This document shows positions 8,713-17,223 of a DNA stretch of 64,000 nucleotides, piece after piece. This DNA comes from Planctomyces sp. (GTDB lineage Bacteria > Planctomycetota > Planctomycetia > Planctomycetales > Planctomycetaceae): NCBI GenBank assembly GCA_016795105.1, contig JAEUIH010000002.1:1-64000 (forward strand). Direction: 5' to 3'. Positions within the stretch are counted from its first letter, which is position 1, and every line of letters starts with the position of its first letter. Below the pieces are notes generated by a model that saw nothing but the letters and a program-made list of their open reading frames with translations, did not search any database and was not told where the DNA came from. Both the position numbers and the translations under genes were made by a program.

Positions 8713-9168
8713 ATGGCCCTCACTGGAACCTTTGACCGAATTTTGGATGACAAGCTTCGTCTTGCACTTCCAAAACCGCTTCGGGATGGGTTTTCGGAGG
8801 TCGATGCGACGGAATTCTGTCTGGCCCCCGGGAATGAAGGTTGCCTGTCCTTATATTCCACCACCGGGTTTGATCAGTTGGCCACCAGGCTTGCTGGAAT
8901 ACCGACCGGAAAAGTTGATGTCAGGAATTTTCTGCGTTTGTTTTACTCACAAGCGGAGCGAGTTCTCCTGGATAAACAATTTCGAATTCGGGTGCCAGAT
9001 CGGCTGGTAAAGCTTGCCGGGCTTACCCATGATGTTGTGTTAATCGGCGTGCATGATCACGTCGAAATCTGGGATAAAGGACGATGGGATTCGTTCCTGA
9101 CCCAGAATCAATCGCAGTTTGATGCGCTAACTTCTCAGGCTCTGGATTTCCAGTTCCCAGGCGAATAG
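8713..9168 (+). CDS. mraZ: Transcriptional regulator MraZ
   Basis: 151 aa from MALTGTFDRILDDKLRLALP. A longer in-frame version starting at 8593 would read through the promoter and operator, so the start at 8713 is preferred. MraZ forms a ring of paired AbrB-like SpoVT half-domains. Both copies are visible: LTGTFDRILDDKLRLALPKPLR at the N-terminus and VLLDKQFRIRVPDRLVKLAGL in the second half, each with the conserved D-x-x-x-R-x-x-x-P core. It is the usual first gene of the dcw division and cell wall cluster and represses that cluster. The next cluster gene, rsmH, is an unusually distant 881 bp away. Confidence 0.95.
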   Translation: MALTGTFDRILDDKLRLALPKPLRDGFSEVDATEFCLAPGNEGCLSLYSTTGFDQLATRLAGIPTGKVDVRNFLRLFYSQAERVLLDKQFRIRVPDRLVKLAGLTHDVVLIGVHDHVEIWDKGRWDSFLTQNQSQFDALTSQALDFQFPGE

Positions 9169-10049
9169 TCATTTTCAAACTGTTAGTGACGCGGGTCTCC
9201 AGGGATGGACGATCCGTTAAGTGTGGAATCTGCCGCTGGCTTTACCGGGCTTCGCGGAAGTTTTGACGGTGCATGGATGCGAATCGTCCTTAACCAGACC
9301 TTCGGCAACGAAGGTCAAAGGCTCTCTGCTCCTGCGATCCGGCATGGATGCCGGTAGGAGCAGGGAGCCGTTTGGTTAGGGAATCAACCGCCGGCCGGCG
9401 ACAATTGCCGATGCCTTAACTGCACATGCCCTTGCGATTTAGCTTCTTCGCGGAATGGGAGCATTCGGAACATCGCGCCGCCAGCGTGATTGGTGACCAC
9501 GGAAGACACTGAGTTCACGGAAGCCCCAGTTTCGCCTCAATCCGCCGCAACTCACTGTTTAAAATCTTTGCGGCTCGAAAAGAATTCAACTGTTAGTAGT
9601 ATGAAAGAGCACATTCGGGTACTTCTGCGATTAATCCGTCGCTTCCGCGTCTTTCGTGGCCAAAGCGCCAACTCTGACTGCGGTTCGAACAAAGCCCCAA
9701 TGTGTTCTCGTATGGCAAGAGAATGAGGGCAGAAGAATGCCGGACTCTACCATTCTCCTGCTGCCATTCTCCTGCCATACCCCGAACTCCTGACACCCGG
9801 AGATTCTTTCGTGTGGTTCGTGTCTTTCGTGGTCAATGTGAACCACCCAGGCCTGCTGAATGCTGCAGATTGCGCCATTTATCAGAAACCGGCATCCTGA
9901 ATCGGTCTTTGCGCAAATGGTGCCGGTTCATTAGAATGACGGACCCTTCCACCGGACGTTTCTTCTTCCGGAGATGTGCCTCGACGAGTCATCCCTCTCG
10001 AAGAGTGTTTCCACTCGATCAGTCAACCCTGTCGTACTTGGTTCATCCC
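9169..10049. other. 880-bp non-coding spacer splitting mraZ from rsmH, with degenerate CACGAA-type repeats
   Basis: I find no supportable gene. Besides the folded element at 9287-9382, the spacer holds degenerate copies of a short ACCACGAAAGACACGAA-like motif: plus orientation at 9496-9523, inverted at 9646-9660 and 9808-9839. CATTCTCCTGC is also repeated near 9750-9776. An open frame (from 9702) in phase with rsmH covers part of it, but its Arg/Ser/Pro-rich translation has no family resemblance. The spacer looks like accumulated repeat debris inserted in what is normally a compact operon. Confidence 0.6.
9287..9382 (+). other. Predicted three-way-junction structured element (RNA or DNA)
   Basis: Hand folding gives P1, 10 bp, 9287-9296 paired with 9373-9382 (CCTTAACCA against TGGTTAGGG, one G-U pair). 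P2 is a perfect 8-bp stem, 9297-9316, closed by a GCAA tetraloop (GACCTTCG / CGAAGGTC). P3 is a 14-bp stem, 9320-9333 with 9356-9369 (one wobble), topped after an internal loop by CCGGCAT / ATGCCGG. Junction linkers are 0, 3 (AAA) and 3 (GTT) nt. The compact junction and GNRA-type tetraloop suggest a folded RNA. A mobile palindromic repeat is the main alternative. GCATGGATGC occurs both at 9271 and in the P3 apex, allowing a competing pairing. No known class is recognised. Confidence 0.5.
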
Positions 10050-10973
10050 ATGTCTTCTGCTGTCAACCGCCCAGTTCATGTGCCGGTGATGCCTCGTGAG
10101 GTCATCCAGTGGCTCAGGATCCAGCCGGGCCAGACTGTCATGGACGGAACTCTGGGCGCTGCCGGCCACAGTCGGTTGATTCTGAAGGCACTGAATGGAA
10201 CCGGACGTCTGATTGGTTTCGATCGAGACCCGATGATGCTGGCATATGCTGAGCAAAATCTTCGGCAGGAGCCGTTGTCAGATTCGATACAGCTCAGTCT
10301 CATTCACGCAAGCTACGCAGAATCCCGAGAGCGGCTTGCGGAGCGTTCGATTGCTGGAGTTGATCGAATACTACTGGATCTGGGACTTTCATCCGACCAG
10401 TTGTCGGATCAGGGGCGCGGGTTTGGATTTGATGCGGGTGGCCCGCTGGACATGAGATTCGACATCAGCAGGGGACGTCCAGCGTCAGAGCTCCTGGCAA
10501 AGACCAGTCAGGAAGAGCTGACCAGTATTTTTGAGACATATGGAGAAGAGCCTGCGTCTCGACAGATTGCCGCAGAAATTGTCCGTCGACGGCAAACAGG
10601 CCAGCTCATTTCGACAGCTGAACAACTTGAAGAGGTGATTCTGAGCACTCTTCGTCATTCTCGTGACGGCAGTGGCAGGAATCCGGCCACGAAGGTGTTT
10701 CAGGCTCTGAGGATTGCGGTGAATCAGGAACTTGATCACGTCGAACGCATGTTCGACGAAGTCCTTCCGGCGATTCTGAATCCCGGAGGGATCGTAGTAG
10801 TACTCACCTTTCATTCACTGGAAGATCGAATCGTCAAGAACGCATTCAAAGGATTGCAGGGATGGCAGATACTGACAAAGACACCAGTCGAAGCGTCTCC
10901 GGCGGAGATTCGCCTGAACCCACGGTCGAGGTCAGCGAAACTCCGAGCCGCTCAGAAGCATTCCGTGCCCTGA
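10050..10973 (+). CDS. rsmH: 16S rRNA (cytosine(1402)-N4)-methyltransferase
   Basis: 307 aa from MSSAVNRPVHVPVMPREVIQ. RsmH methylates N4 of C1402 in 16S rRNA. Family blocks are all present: HVPVMPREVI, the SAM-binding DGTLGAAGHSRLIL and IGFDRDPMML, LLDLGLSSDQLSDQGRGFGF with DMRFD, ASRQIAAEIVRRR, TKVFQALRIAVNQEL, VVLTFHSLEDRIVK and the C-terminal NPRSRSAKLRAA. The upstream in-phase extension to 9702 is not homologous and was dropped. It belongs to the dcw cluster. Its last 112 nt overlap the start of the LysM gene in another frame, and the RsmH-specific ending is intact there, so rsmH is complete. Confidence 0.97.
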   Translation: MSSAVNRPVHVPVMPREVIQWLRIQPGQTVMDGTLGAAGHSRLILKALNGTGRLIGFDRDPMMLAYAEQNLRQEPLSDSIQLSLIHASYAESRERLAERSIAGVDRILLDLGLSSDQLSDQGRGFGFDAGGPLDMRFDISRGRPASELLAKTSQEELTSIFETYGEEPASRQIAAEIVRRRQTGQLISTAEQLEEVILSTLRHSRDGSGRNPATKVFQALRIAVNQELDHVERMFDEVLPAILNPGGIVVVLTFHSLEDRIVKNAFKGLQGWQILTKTPVEASPAEIRLNPRSRSAKLRAAQKHSVP

Positions 10974-12655
10974 TCAGCCGTGGAGTACAAACTTCGCAAT
11001 CGCGGATGACTCTCGAAACACGGCTGGGGATCATTACGATCACGATCCTCGTGTTCACGTTTGGCTTTTTGATCTATCGCAAGGTAGAAGTCCATCAGCA
11101 GCGCATCGCAGCCCAGATTCCGTCCCAGCAGGAAACCGACGCTCCGGAAGATGAACTCCTGAAACAAGCGCTCGCTAAGAATGCTGAGCGATCAGTCGAC
11201 GGTTTCCCGAGCAATTCCGGCACAGAAGATGTATTCGTTGCAGATTCTGTGATGCCGGCCGCCGCAGGTACTCTGAGTGAAGGTGACTCAACACCGAATT
11301 TCTCTCAACCCGAATTTCCGCCAACTCTGGCAATGGGGAATGGGTTTGACGAACCAGCAGTGGGAAGTCAGATGTCTGAACCGGAATTTGAAGCGGATGG
11401 GACCGAGCCTTCTGCGTCTCCATTTCCATCAGAACAACATGATCAACCGGCGGGTGCTTTTACTGAGTCCGGAATGAGTCGGTCGACTGAAGTTGAATCT
11501 GCATTTCTCATTGCCTCTTCTTCAGATTCAGCACCAGCAGACTTCTCTTCGGCGAGCGATCCTTCCGCCAATCCGTCTTCGGCGTCCCATGACGTTCCGG
11601 CTGAAGATTCGCCACAGTCTGAGCTGCCAGGGGTGAATTTTGAGCAGACTGAAGCGCCGGGATTGGCGTTTTCAGTGCCACCTGCTGCAACGGAAGGTAC
11701 CGATGTTGAGAACGGAGTGGCTGGACAATCGGAAACACTGGAAGACGCCGCTTCCGAAACAACACAACCCGTCCTGATCGCAATGCTCGACCCAAAACCT
11801 CAGGAAAATCCGTTCGGAACAACTGAGCCGCAGCTACCGGAATTGTCGTCGGCTCCTGCATCGGAACCGAGTTTTCCGCCGGAGTTTGGTTCTTCGGATT
11901 CAACAGAGACTCATCAGGCCGGGAGCCCATTCGGTGACACACCGGAAATTGAAGTTCCTGAACCATCTGGTGGCGTGGAGGCATTTGCGGATCCTCCGAC
12001 TCTGAATGCTGTACCCGCAGATGGGTTGGCAAGTGACCCTTTCACAAGTGCTCAGGCGCCTCAGTTCCCTTCGCAGTCTTCCACGACTCAAGATCAACCG
12101 AGGCGGACAATTTTTCCGGCGGTTGCGACAGGGCCTGACGGGAAGTTCAGTTTGGCTGCCTTCAATTATCAGAACAATGTGCCTGCACCGATTGATGATG
12201 GAAATACATACGACATACACGTCGTACAGGAAGGCGACAATTACTCGCGGATTTCAAAACGCATTTACGGCACATCAAGGTACTTTTCTGCACTGGCTGT
12301 GTTCAATCAGCATCGAATTTCCGATCCGAAGAAGATGCGTCCTGGCATGAAGATCATCGTGCCTCCGGCCAGTCTCCTTGAGGAACGATACCCTCAGCTA
12401 TTCGTCGAAGCCTCCGGGCCTCGGGAAAAGGCAGCGCCGGGTTTCTTCCTGACCGAGACTGGTTCACCGGCGTATCGAGTGGGACAAAGAGAGACTCTCT
12501 CAGAGATCTCGGAACGGTATCTTGGTCGCTCTTCTCGCTGGATTGAGATCCTGCGGCTTAATCAGAATGTTCTGCAGGATCCGAACAAACTGAAGCCTGG
12601 AACAGTTCTTTCACTTCCTGAAGACGCCGTGGAAGTGAATGTGTCTCCTCAATGA
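10862..12655 (+). CDS. Membrane-anchored LysM-domain protein of the division cluster
   Basis: 597 aa from the ATG at 10862, which has AAGGA 8 nt upstream. An alternative ATG at 11006 begins right before the membrane segment and would reduce the overlap with rsmH from 112 nt to none. One hydrophobic helix (LGIITITILVFTFGFLIY, about residues 55-73) follows a positive-inside stretch, so most of the protein is periplasmic. A long low-complexity Ser/Glu/Pro/Ala region (about 90-420) leads to two LysM domains: about 450-505 (VVQEGDNYSRISKRIYG ... MRPGMKIIVPP) and about 540-592 (RETLSEISERYLG ... LKPGTVLSLPE). LysM binds N-acetylglucosamine polymers, so it probably tethers the membrane to peptidoglycan near the division enzymes. 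Confidence 0.85.
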   Translation: MADTDKDTSRSVSGGDSPEPTVEVSETPSRSEAFRALISRGVQTSQSRMTLETRLGIITITILVFTFGFLIYRKVEVHQQRIAAQIPSQQETDAPEDELLKQALAKNAERSVDGFPSNSGTEDVFVADSVMPAAAGTLSEGDSTPNFSQPEFPPTLAMGNGFDEPAVGSQMSEPEFEADGTEPSASPFPSEQHDQPAGAFTESGMSRSTEVESAFLIASSSDSAPADFSSASDPSANPSSASHDVPAEDSPQSELPGVNFEQTEAPGLAFSVPPAATEGTDVENGVAGQSETLEDAASETTQPVLIAMLDPKPQENPFGTTEPQLPELSSAPASEPSFPPEFGSSDSTETHQAGSPFGDTPEIEVPEPSGGVEAFADPPTLNAVPADGLASDPFTSAQAPQFPSQSSTTQDQPRRTIFPAVATGPDGKFSLAAFNYQNNVPAPIDDGNTYDIHVVQEGDNYSRISKRIYGTSRYFSALAVFNQHRISDPKKMRPGMKIIVPPASLLEERYPQLFVEASGPREKAAPGFFLTETGSPAYRVGQRETLSEISERYLGRSSRWIEILRLNQNVLQDPNKLKPGTVLSLPEDAVEVNVSPQ

Positions 12656-12693
12656 TGAATTGCCGATAACCGCAACAGCGGCTTGCGCTCCGC

Positions 12694-13122
12694 ATGGATC
12701 GCTCCTGCGCTGGCCAGACATCCTCACCGAATTTTTTCGCAGGAATTGGCTGGGCTGGAGATCTTGTTGTGTTCTTTCGTTTCTCGGCGGCACTCATCCT
12801 GATCGTCATGGTTTCCATGACCAGCGTGATGATTGAAAAGCGTACGCTGGAGTTGCGCCGTCAGATCAGCCGTCAGTACTACCACACGGACCTCCTGATT
12901 GAACTTCAGGTTCGGTTGAGGCTGGAAACTCAGACTCTGACTGCCCCCTCGCAACTGGCGGATTTACCGAGGACTCACCAGAACATCGATCAGGGAAATC
13001 AACGGGCACGATCCACTTCCGGACCGGAGAGAACCGAGCGGGGAAAGTCTGAGGAGGTTTCCGGACCTCGACTGCCACTGTTGCGATTTCAGGAACCGTT
13101 TCGACCGGAGGGCATCGACTGA
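12694..13122 (+). CDS. Short FtsL-like bitopic protein
   Basis: 142 aa with one membrane helix (about residues 30-46, FSAALILIVMVSMTSVMI). It is followed by a charged, probably coiled-coil stretch (EKRTLELRRQISRQYYHTDLLIELQVRLRLETQTL) and a disordered tail. This topology and the position directly before ftsI are those of FtsL, which couples FtsQB to FtsWI. Sequence similarity to FtsL is always weak, so the call rests on layout. Its TGA overlaps the ATG of ftsI by one base, implying translational coupling. The start is uncertain: 12694 is the first ATG, with a weak ribosome site. Confidence 0.6.
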   Translation: MDRSCAGQTSSPNFFAGIGWAGDLVVFFRFSAALILIVMVSMTSVMIEKRTLELRRQISRQYYHTDLLIELQVRLRLETQTLTAPSQLADLPRTHQNIDQGNQRARSTSGPERTERGKSEEVSGPRLPLLRFQEPFRPEGID

Positions 13123-14954
13123 TGAACGTCGAGCAGCCTCTGTCCTCGAATCTCTGCACTTCGAACATGAATCCTCCTTCTTTGTGGCGGGTTCGAATTC
13201 TGGCGTTTCTGATGTTCGCCGGCTGGATTGCAATGCTGGGACGCCTGATCCATATTCAGGGATCGCAGCGTGAGCTGATGAATCATCGGGTTGCGCGGCA
13301 GAGCACATTTCGTGAAGTCATTCCGGCTCGTCCGGGAGAGATCCTCGACCGAAATGGCTATGTACTGGCGATGACGGTGACTCGTGATAGCCTCTATGCA
13401 ATTCCGGATGCGATTGAGGAGCCGTGGGACTTTGCATGGAAGGTCAGTTCAGTCCTGGACGTCAACGCAGACGAGCTTTATAAGCGTTTGACAGAGAATT
13501 CTGACAAACAGTTTTTGTGGATTCGCAGGCGAATCACGGATCAGCAGCTTCAGGCATTTCAACAGCTTGATTTTCCTCGGCGAACCTGGGGAATTCGACG
13601 CGAGTATCTTCGGCAGTATCCACAGGGCGCATCGGCGGCTCATGTACTCGGTGTTCGAGATATCGACAACGTTGGGCGGGGCGGACTGGAGGAGAGTCTT
13701 CAACAGGTCATTCGAGGCGAAGATGGAACCCGAGTGATGACTCGGGATGCTCGCGGTATTGTAATTGAAGTTGCCGCAGAGCGTTCTCAGGCTCCACAAC
13801 ACGGACGCAGCATCATGACAACCATTGATCTGCTGACTCAGATCGAGACTGAACGTCAGATGGATCAGCTGGTTCAGGACTGGAAACCGAAAGGTGCATG
13901 CGCGATTGTGATTCGGCCGGAAGATGGTCAGGTGTTTGCTATGGTTTCGCGGCCTGCGTTTGATCCAAACCTGCTGCGAGACGTTGCTCCGGAAGCCTGG
14001 AAGAACCTTGCTGTCTCTGCTGTTTTCGAGCCGGGTTCCACATTCAAGCCATTCGTAACCGGGTGGGCACTTCAGCATGACATGATCCAAAAGGATGAGG
14101 TTATTAATTGTGCATGGGGCCGATATCGGATGGGGAAACGCACACTGAATGACCACCACGCATACGGTGATCTGAATATTGAAGACATCCTCGTAAAGTC
14201 CAGTAACATCGGAATGGCGCGAATTGCGGAGCGGATGAAGCTTCAGGGGTTGTATGAGGCGACTGTCTCGTTCGGATTCGGAAGAACGACCGGTATCGAA
14301 CTGCCTGGAGAACTTCCTGGCATCCTGCGTCCACTGTCGCGCTGGGATGATTACTCGCTGGGTTCCGTTCCGATGGGTCAGGAACTGGCTGTGACACCAC
14401 TTCAGCTGATCACTGCGCATGCAGCGCTGGCCAATGGTGGCAGGCTGGTCCGTCCGCACCTTCTTACCGATGTGTCAAATTCCGGAGTGATTGCGTCTCC
14501 GGATGCTCGTGACTATTCATCGGCCGTTTTCAATTCGGGTTCCGCATCTCGTGTCGAATCTGATTTACTCGATGGCAGCGTTTGTGACTGGCTTGTCCAG
14601 GGCCCGATGCGGCAAGTTGTGGAACGTGGGACCGGAAAAACGGCTCGGATCAAGGGGTTGAGTGTCTTCGGAAAAACAGGGACAGCACAGAAGCTTGATC
14701 CCCAAACCGGCACATACTCGGACTCCGCATGGGTATTGTCATTCGTTTGCGGAGCCCCGGCCGAGAATCCTCAGGCACTGGTGCTTGTGATGGTGGATGA
14801 ACCTACTGTTCCGGGTTCACATTATGGTGGTACGATTGCTGCACCCACAGCATCCGCAATTCTCAGGTTTGCAGTCGATCGTATGAATCGTCTGTCACCC
14901 GCTGAATCCAGTCCTCAGTCTGCCGACTCGGGCCGTTCGTCACTCCGCGAATAG
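13122..14954 (+). CDS. ftsI: Peptidoglycan transpeptidase, class B PBP (FtsI/PBP3 type)
   Basis: 610 aa. It has an N-terminal membrane anchor (about residues 25-45), then the class B dimerisation domain opening with IPARPGEILDRNGYVLA. The transpeptidase domain shows the nucleophile motif S-T-F-K in EPGSTFKPF (Ser near 305), SSN in VKSSNIGMA (near 359) and KTG in FGKTGTAQK (near 518). The enzyme cross-links peptide stems in the periplasm during septal synthesis. No PASTA domain is visible. It is the last gene of the mraZ-rsmH-LysM-ftsL-like run. Its final 40 nt overlap the 3' end of mobA on the other strand. Confidence 0.94.
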   Translation: MNVEQPLSSNLCTSNMNPPSLWRVRILAFLMFAGWIAMLGRLIHIQGSQRELMNHRVARQSTFREVIPARPGEILDRNGYVLAMTVTRDSLYAIPDAIEEPWDFAWKVSSVLDVNADELYKRLTENSDKQFLWIRRRITDQQLQAFQQLDFPRRTWGIRREYLRQYPQGASAAHVLGVRDIDNVGRGGLEESLQQVIRGEDGTRVMTRDARGIVIEVAAERSQAPQHGRSIMTTIDLLTQIETERQMDQLVQDWKPKGACAIVIRPEDGQVFAMVSRPAFDPNLLRDVAPEAWKNLAVSAVFEPGSTFKPFVTGWALQHDMIQKDEVINCAWGRYRMGKRTLNDHHAYGDLNIEDILVKSSNIGMARIAERMKLQGLYEATVSFGFGRTTGIELPGELPGILRPLSRWDDYSLGSVPMGQELAVTPLQLITAHAALANGGRLVRPHLLTDVSNSGVIASPDARDYSSAVFNSGSASRVESDLLDGSVCDWLVQGPMRQVVERGTGKTARIKGLSVFGKTGTAQKLDPQTGTYSDSAWVLSFVCGAPAENPQALVLVMVDEPTVPGSHYGGTIAAPTASAILRFAVDRMNRLSPAESSPQSADSGRSSLRE

Positions 14955-15586
14955 CCTGCATCCAGAAGTGCTGAATGATAGTCTTCCGGTGTGTTCATGT
15001 TGCGAAAGCTGTTGAGTTCGGCATCAACGGATTTGAGTTCTTCCACGGAGATGATTCGTGCCGGGCGACAATCAAACAGTCGTCGCGGTCGTCGTTCTCC
15101 TTCTGCAAGCAGGGAGGAAATTGTCTCCAGAACGCAGGTGCGATATACGGCTGTCAGGGGATGCAGGAACTTGTTGTCTCGCGGAACAACGATATCCACG
15201 GATGAATCTGCAGCATGTCCCTGAGAATCCACTTCAATCTGTGAAAACAGGTATTTGATCAATCGTGGCTCCAGCAGAGGAACATCGCAGCTGGTTACAA
15301 ACACGACATCGGACAAGTCCTGTTGAGTGCGGAGTCCAGCTTCCAGCCCGGCAAGCGGGCCTTCATACGGACGTTCATCTCGTGTGATGAGCACGGATTC
15401 CGAAAGAACGGGTAGAGACTGCTCTGAAGCGGCCACCACCACGATTCGTTCTGCGGGAACCACTGTCCCCACAATTCTGACAACGCGCTGGAGCATGAGT
15501 TCATTGCCAAATGGTAACATGGCTTTGTCGCGCCCCATCCGGCTGGATCTTCCACCACACAGAATCACGGCACCCTGACGACTCAC
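14915..15586 (-). CDS. mobA: Molybdenum cofactor guanylyltransferase (MobA-like)
   Basis: 223 aa from a GTG start. MobA joins GMP from GTP to molybdopterin, forming the guanine dinucleotide cofactor. The nucleotide-binding start AVILCGGRSSRMGRDKAMLPFG is the family signature (GG-SxRMGxDK). ERPYEGPLAGLEAGL, FVTSCDVPLLEP, HPLTAVYR and the ending FRNMNTPEDY are the other expected blocks. It is slightly longer than the typical 190-200 aa enzyme. The next gene, on the plus strand, encodes a protein related to a subunit of a molybdenum/tungsten enzyme complex, so the pairing may be functional. It overlaps ftsI tail to tail by 40 nt. Confidence 0.92.
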   Translation of the reverse strand: MSRQGAVILCGGRSSRMGRDKAMLPFGNELMLQRVVRIVGTVVPAERIVVVAASEQSLPVLSESVLITRDERPYEGPLAGLEAGLRTQQDLSDVVFVTSCDVPLLEPRLIKYLFSQIEVDSQGHAADSSVDIVVPRDNKFLHPLTAVYRTCVLETISSLLAEGERRPRRLFDCRPARIISVEELKSVDAELNSFRNMNTPEDYHSALLDAGYSRSDERPESAD

Positions 15587-15760
15587 AGGACTGATTCCTT
15601 CGAAAAATGGGTAGAGGATGCAGAATTCAGGAAGTCAGGCCACATGAAACCCCGACTCATTCAAACGCGTACCTTGCATGAACGACGATTGTGGCTCACA
15701 ATTCGGAAAGCTGATGCCATCGGCTCACCGTCATCGTACACTTCAGAGAGAAGATAAGAA

Positions 15761-16591
15761 ATGGCTCTGGAAATCTGTTGCCAGCTGGAAACCACGATTC
15801 CGATTGAAATCGAGGGGTTAACTCCGGATTGGACACACGACAAAACTCTGTCTGAAATCGAGCGATTTGAGGTCTTTCATGGAAATCGCCGCATGCCGCT
15901 GGCGGAGATCTTTAAAGTCACCGGTGACCCGGCAGATCAGACAATTCGGTTTACGGGCCTGATGCAAAGCGTGCACTGGATTGGTGCGCACATGAAGAGC
16001 GGCTCTATTGAAGTGATTGGAGACACTGGTCGCCACGTCGGCAGCCAGATGTCGAATGGCCGGATTGAAGTCCACGGCAGCACAGGGGGCTGGACCGGGT
16101 CAGAGATGAAGGGCGGCTTTATTCATGTCCATGGAAATGCGGGTCATCTGACCGGGTCTGCATATCGAGGATCTTCCAAAGGCATGAAGGGAGGCACGAT
16201 TCTCGTGGATGGAAACGCGGGAAATGAAGTTGGCCTCTCAATGAGACGAGGACTGATTGCCATTGGTGGAAACGCAGGAGACATGACCGGGTTCAATATG
16301 ATTGCCGGCTCGATCCTGATTTTCGGCGAATGCGGTATCCGTCCCGGTGCCGGAATGCGTCGGGGGACGATCGCCTTGTTCGGTGCAAATCAACCGCCCT
16401 TACTCCCAACCTTTCGGCATGGAGCTGTCCTGAAATCAGAGATGCTCCGTATTATCCTGAGGACGATCGAGACACAGGGGATGAAGGTCGATCCGACTTA
16501 TGCTGACGCACTCTATGAATCGTGGCATGGCGATCAGGTTTCATCGGTTGGTCGAGGAGAAATTCTGCGTCGCCGCGTTGTGGCGGCATAA
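15761..16591 (+). CDS. fhcC: Formylmethanofuran dehydrogenase/formyltransferase complex subunit C-like
   Basis: 276 aa of parallel beta-helix type, with repeated G-x-G-x-x-G turns: GDTGRHVGSQMSNGRIEVHG, GNAGHLTGSAYRG, GNAGNEVGLSMRRG, GNAGDMTGFNMIAGSI. The last repeats and the ending with LPTFRHG are characteristic of FwdC/FmdC/FhcC. In bacteria with tetrahydromethanopterin-linked C1 metabolism, FhcABCD hydrolyses formyl-MFR analogues to formate. Planctomycetes are known to carry these genes. The A, B and D subunits are not in this window. A glutamate synthase alpha C-terminal (GXGXG) relative is the less likely alternative. It overlaps the glycosylase gene tail to tail by 58 nt. Confidence 0.88.
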   Translation: MALEICCQLETTIPIEIEGLTPDWTHDKTLSEIERFEVFHGNRRMPLAEIFKVTGDPADQTIRFTGLMQSVHWIGAHMKSGSIEVIGDTGRHVGSQMSNGRIEVHGSTGGWTGSEMKGGFIHVHGNAGHLTGSAYRGSSKGMKGGTILVDGNAGNEVGLSMRRGLIAIGGNAGDMTGFNMIAGSILIFGECGIRPGAGMRRGTIALFGANQPPLLPTFRHGAVLKSEMLRIILRTIETQGMKVDPTYADALYESWHGDQVSSVGRGEILRRRVVAA

Positions 16592-17208
16592 GGAACACTG
16601 ACACAGGGATGTCCAGCGATCAGGAATCTCCATGGTTTCTCGACGGCTCGTGTCAGGCCAATTCTTCGGTCTGCTAAGATCTTTGAAGCTGCAGCCTCTC
16701 TTTCATCGAATTCCGGGCCTCGCGGCAGAATGCATCGTCTGGCCTGCAGCAGGCATTTTCCGTGATCGTCTTTCCCAAGCCGAAGTGCCTGACCGATCCG
16801 TCCGGGGCCGGCACACAGGTCCTGGTTCTCTACATGGATACCTCGGCGATTTCGCATCGTCTCAAGGCCGGACAACGGCTCAAGCGCCCGGATGAGTACA
16901 ATTCCATCCAGTGCAAGCACATTCAGCATCCAGTGAATGCCGTAGTTCAGATAAACATAGGTTGTTCCGGGCGAATGACTTTCGAAGAAAGCTCTGGCGG
17001 TCGGACGGAACGACGTATGACAGGCTTCATCTCCATCGACCGCATACGCTTCAGTTTCGACGATCGTCCCTGAGACCTGATCCCAGACTAAAGTGCATCC
17101 AATCAGATCGCGGGCTACATCGAGGTGATGCCGAGCAAAGAAGTCGGCCCCCAGCCGATTCGAATCGGGGATGGGGGCCGACGAGTCCTGTCTTGATGCG
17201 GAAACCAT
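16534..17208 (-). CDS. DNA-3-methyladenine glycosylase, AAG/MPG family
   Basis: 224 aa. This cytoplasmic base-excision enzyme removes alkylated purines. The family pattern is clear: ARDLIGCTLVW, IVETEAYAVDGDEACHTS with the general-base Glu in VETEAY, then TTYVYLNYGIHWMLNVLA (the intercalating Tyr lies in YVYLNYG), RALEPLSGLETMRNRRG, the LCAGPGRIGQALRLG helix and, near the end, IGLTRAVEKPWRFLIAG. The typical N-terminal block (LGADFFARHHLDVARDLIG) follows about 15 extra residues. It lies convergent to fhcC and downstream of the oxidoreductase gene. Confidence 0.93.
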   Translation of the reverse strand: MVSASRQDSSAPIPDSNRLGADFFARHHLDVARDLIGCTLVWDQVSGTIVETEAYAVDGDEACHTSFRPTARAFFESHSPGTTYVYLNYGIHWMLNVLALDGIVLIRALEPLSGLETMRNRRGIHVENQDLCAGPGRIGQALRLGKDDHGKCLLQARRCILPRGPEFDEREAAASKILADRRIGLTRAVEKPWRFLIAGHPCVSVPYAATTRRRRISPRPTDET

Positions 17209-17223
17209 CGATCGGCTCTCTGA

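Noticed and set aside
9702-10049. N-terminal extension of rsmH
   Set aside because: Arg/Ser/Pro-rich, covers repeat debris, no homology to RsmH.
13449-14459. 336-codon open frame antisense to ftsI
   Set aside because: Shadow of the penicillin-binding protein's codon bias, no domain.
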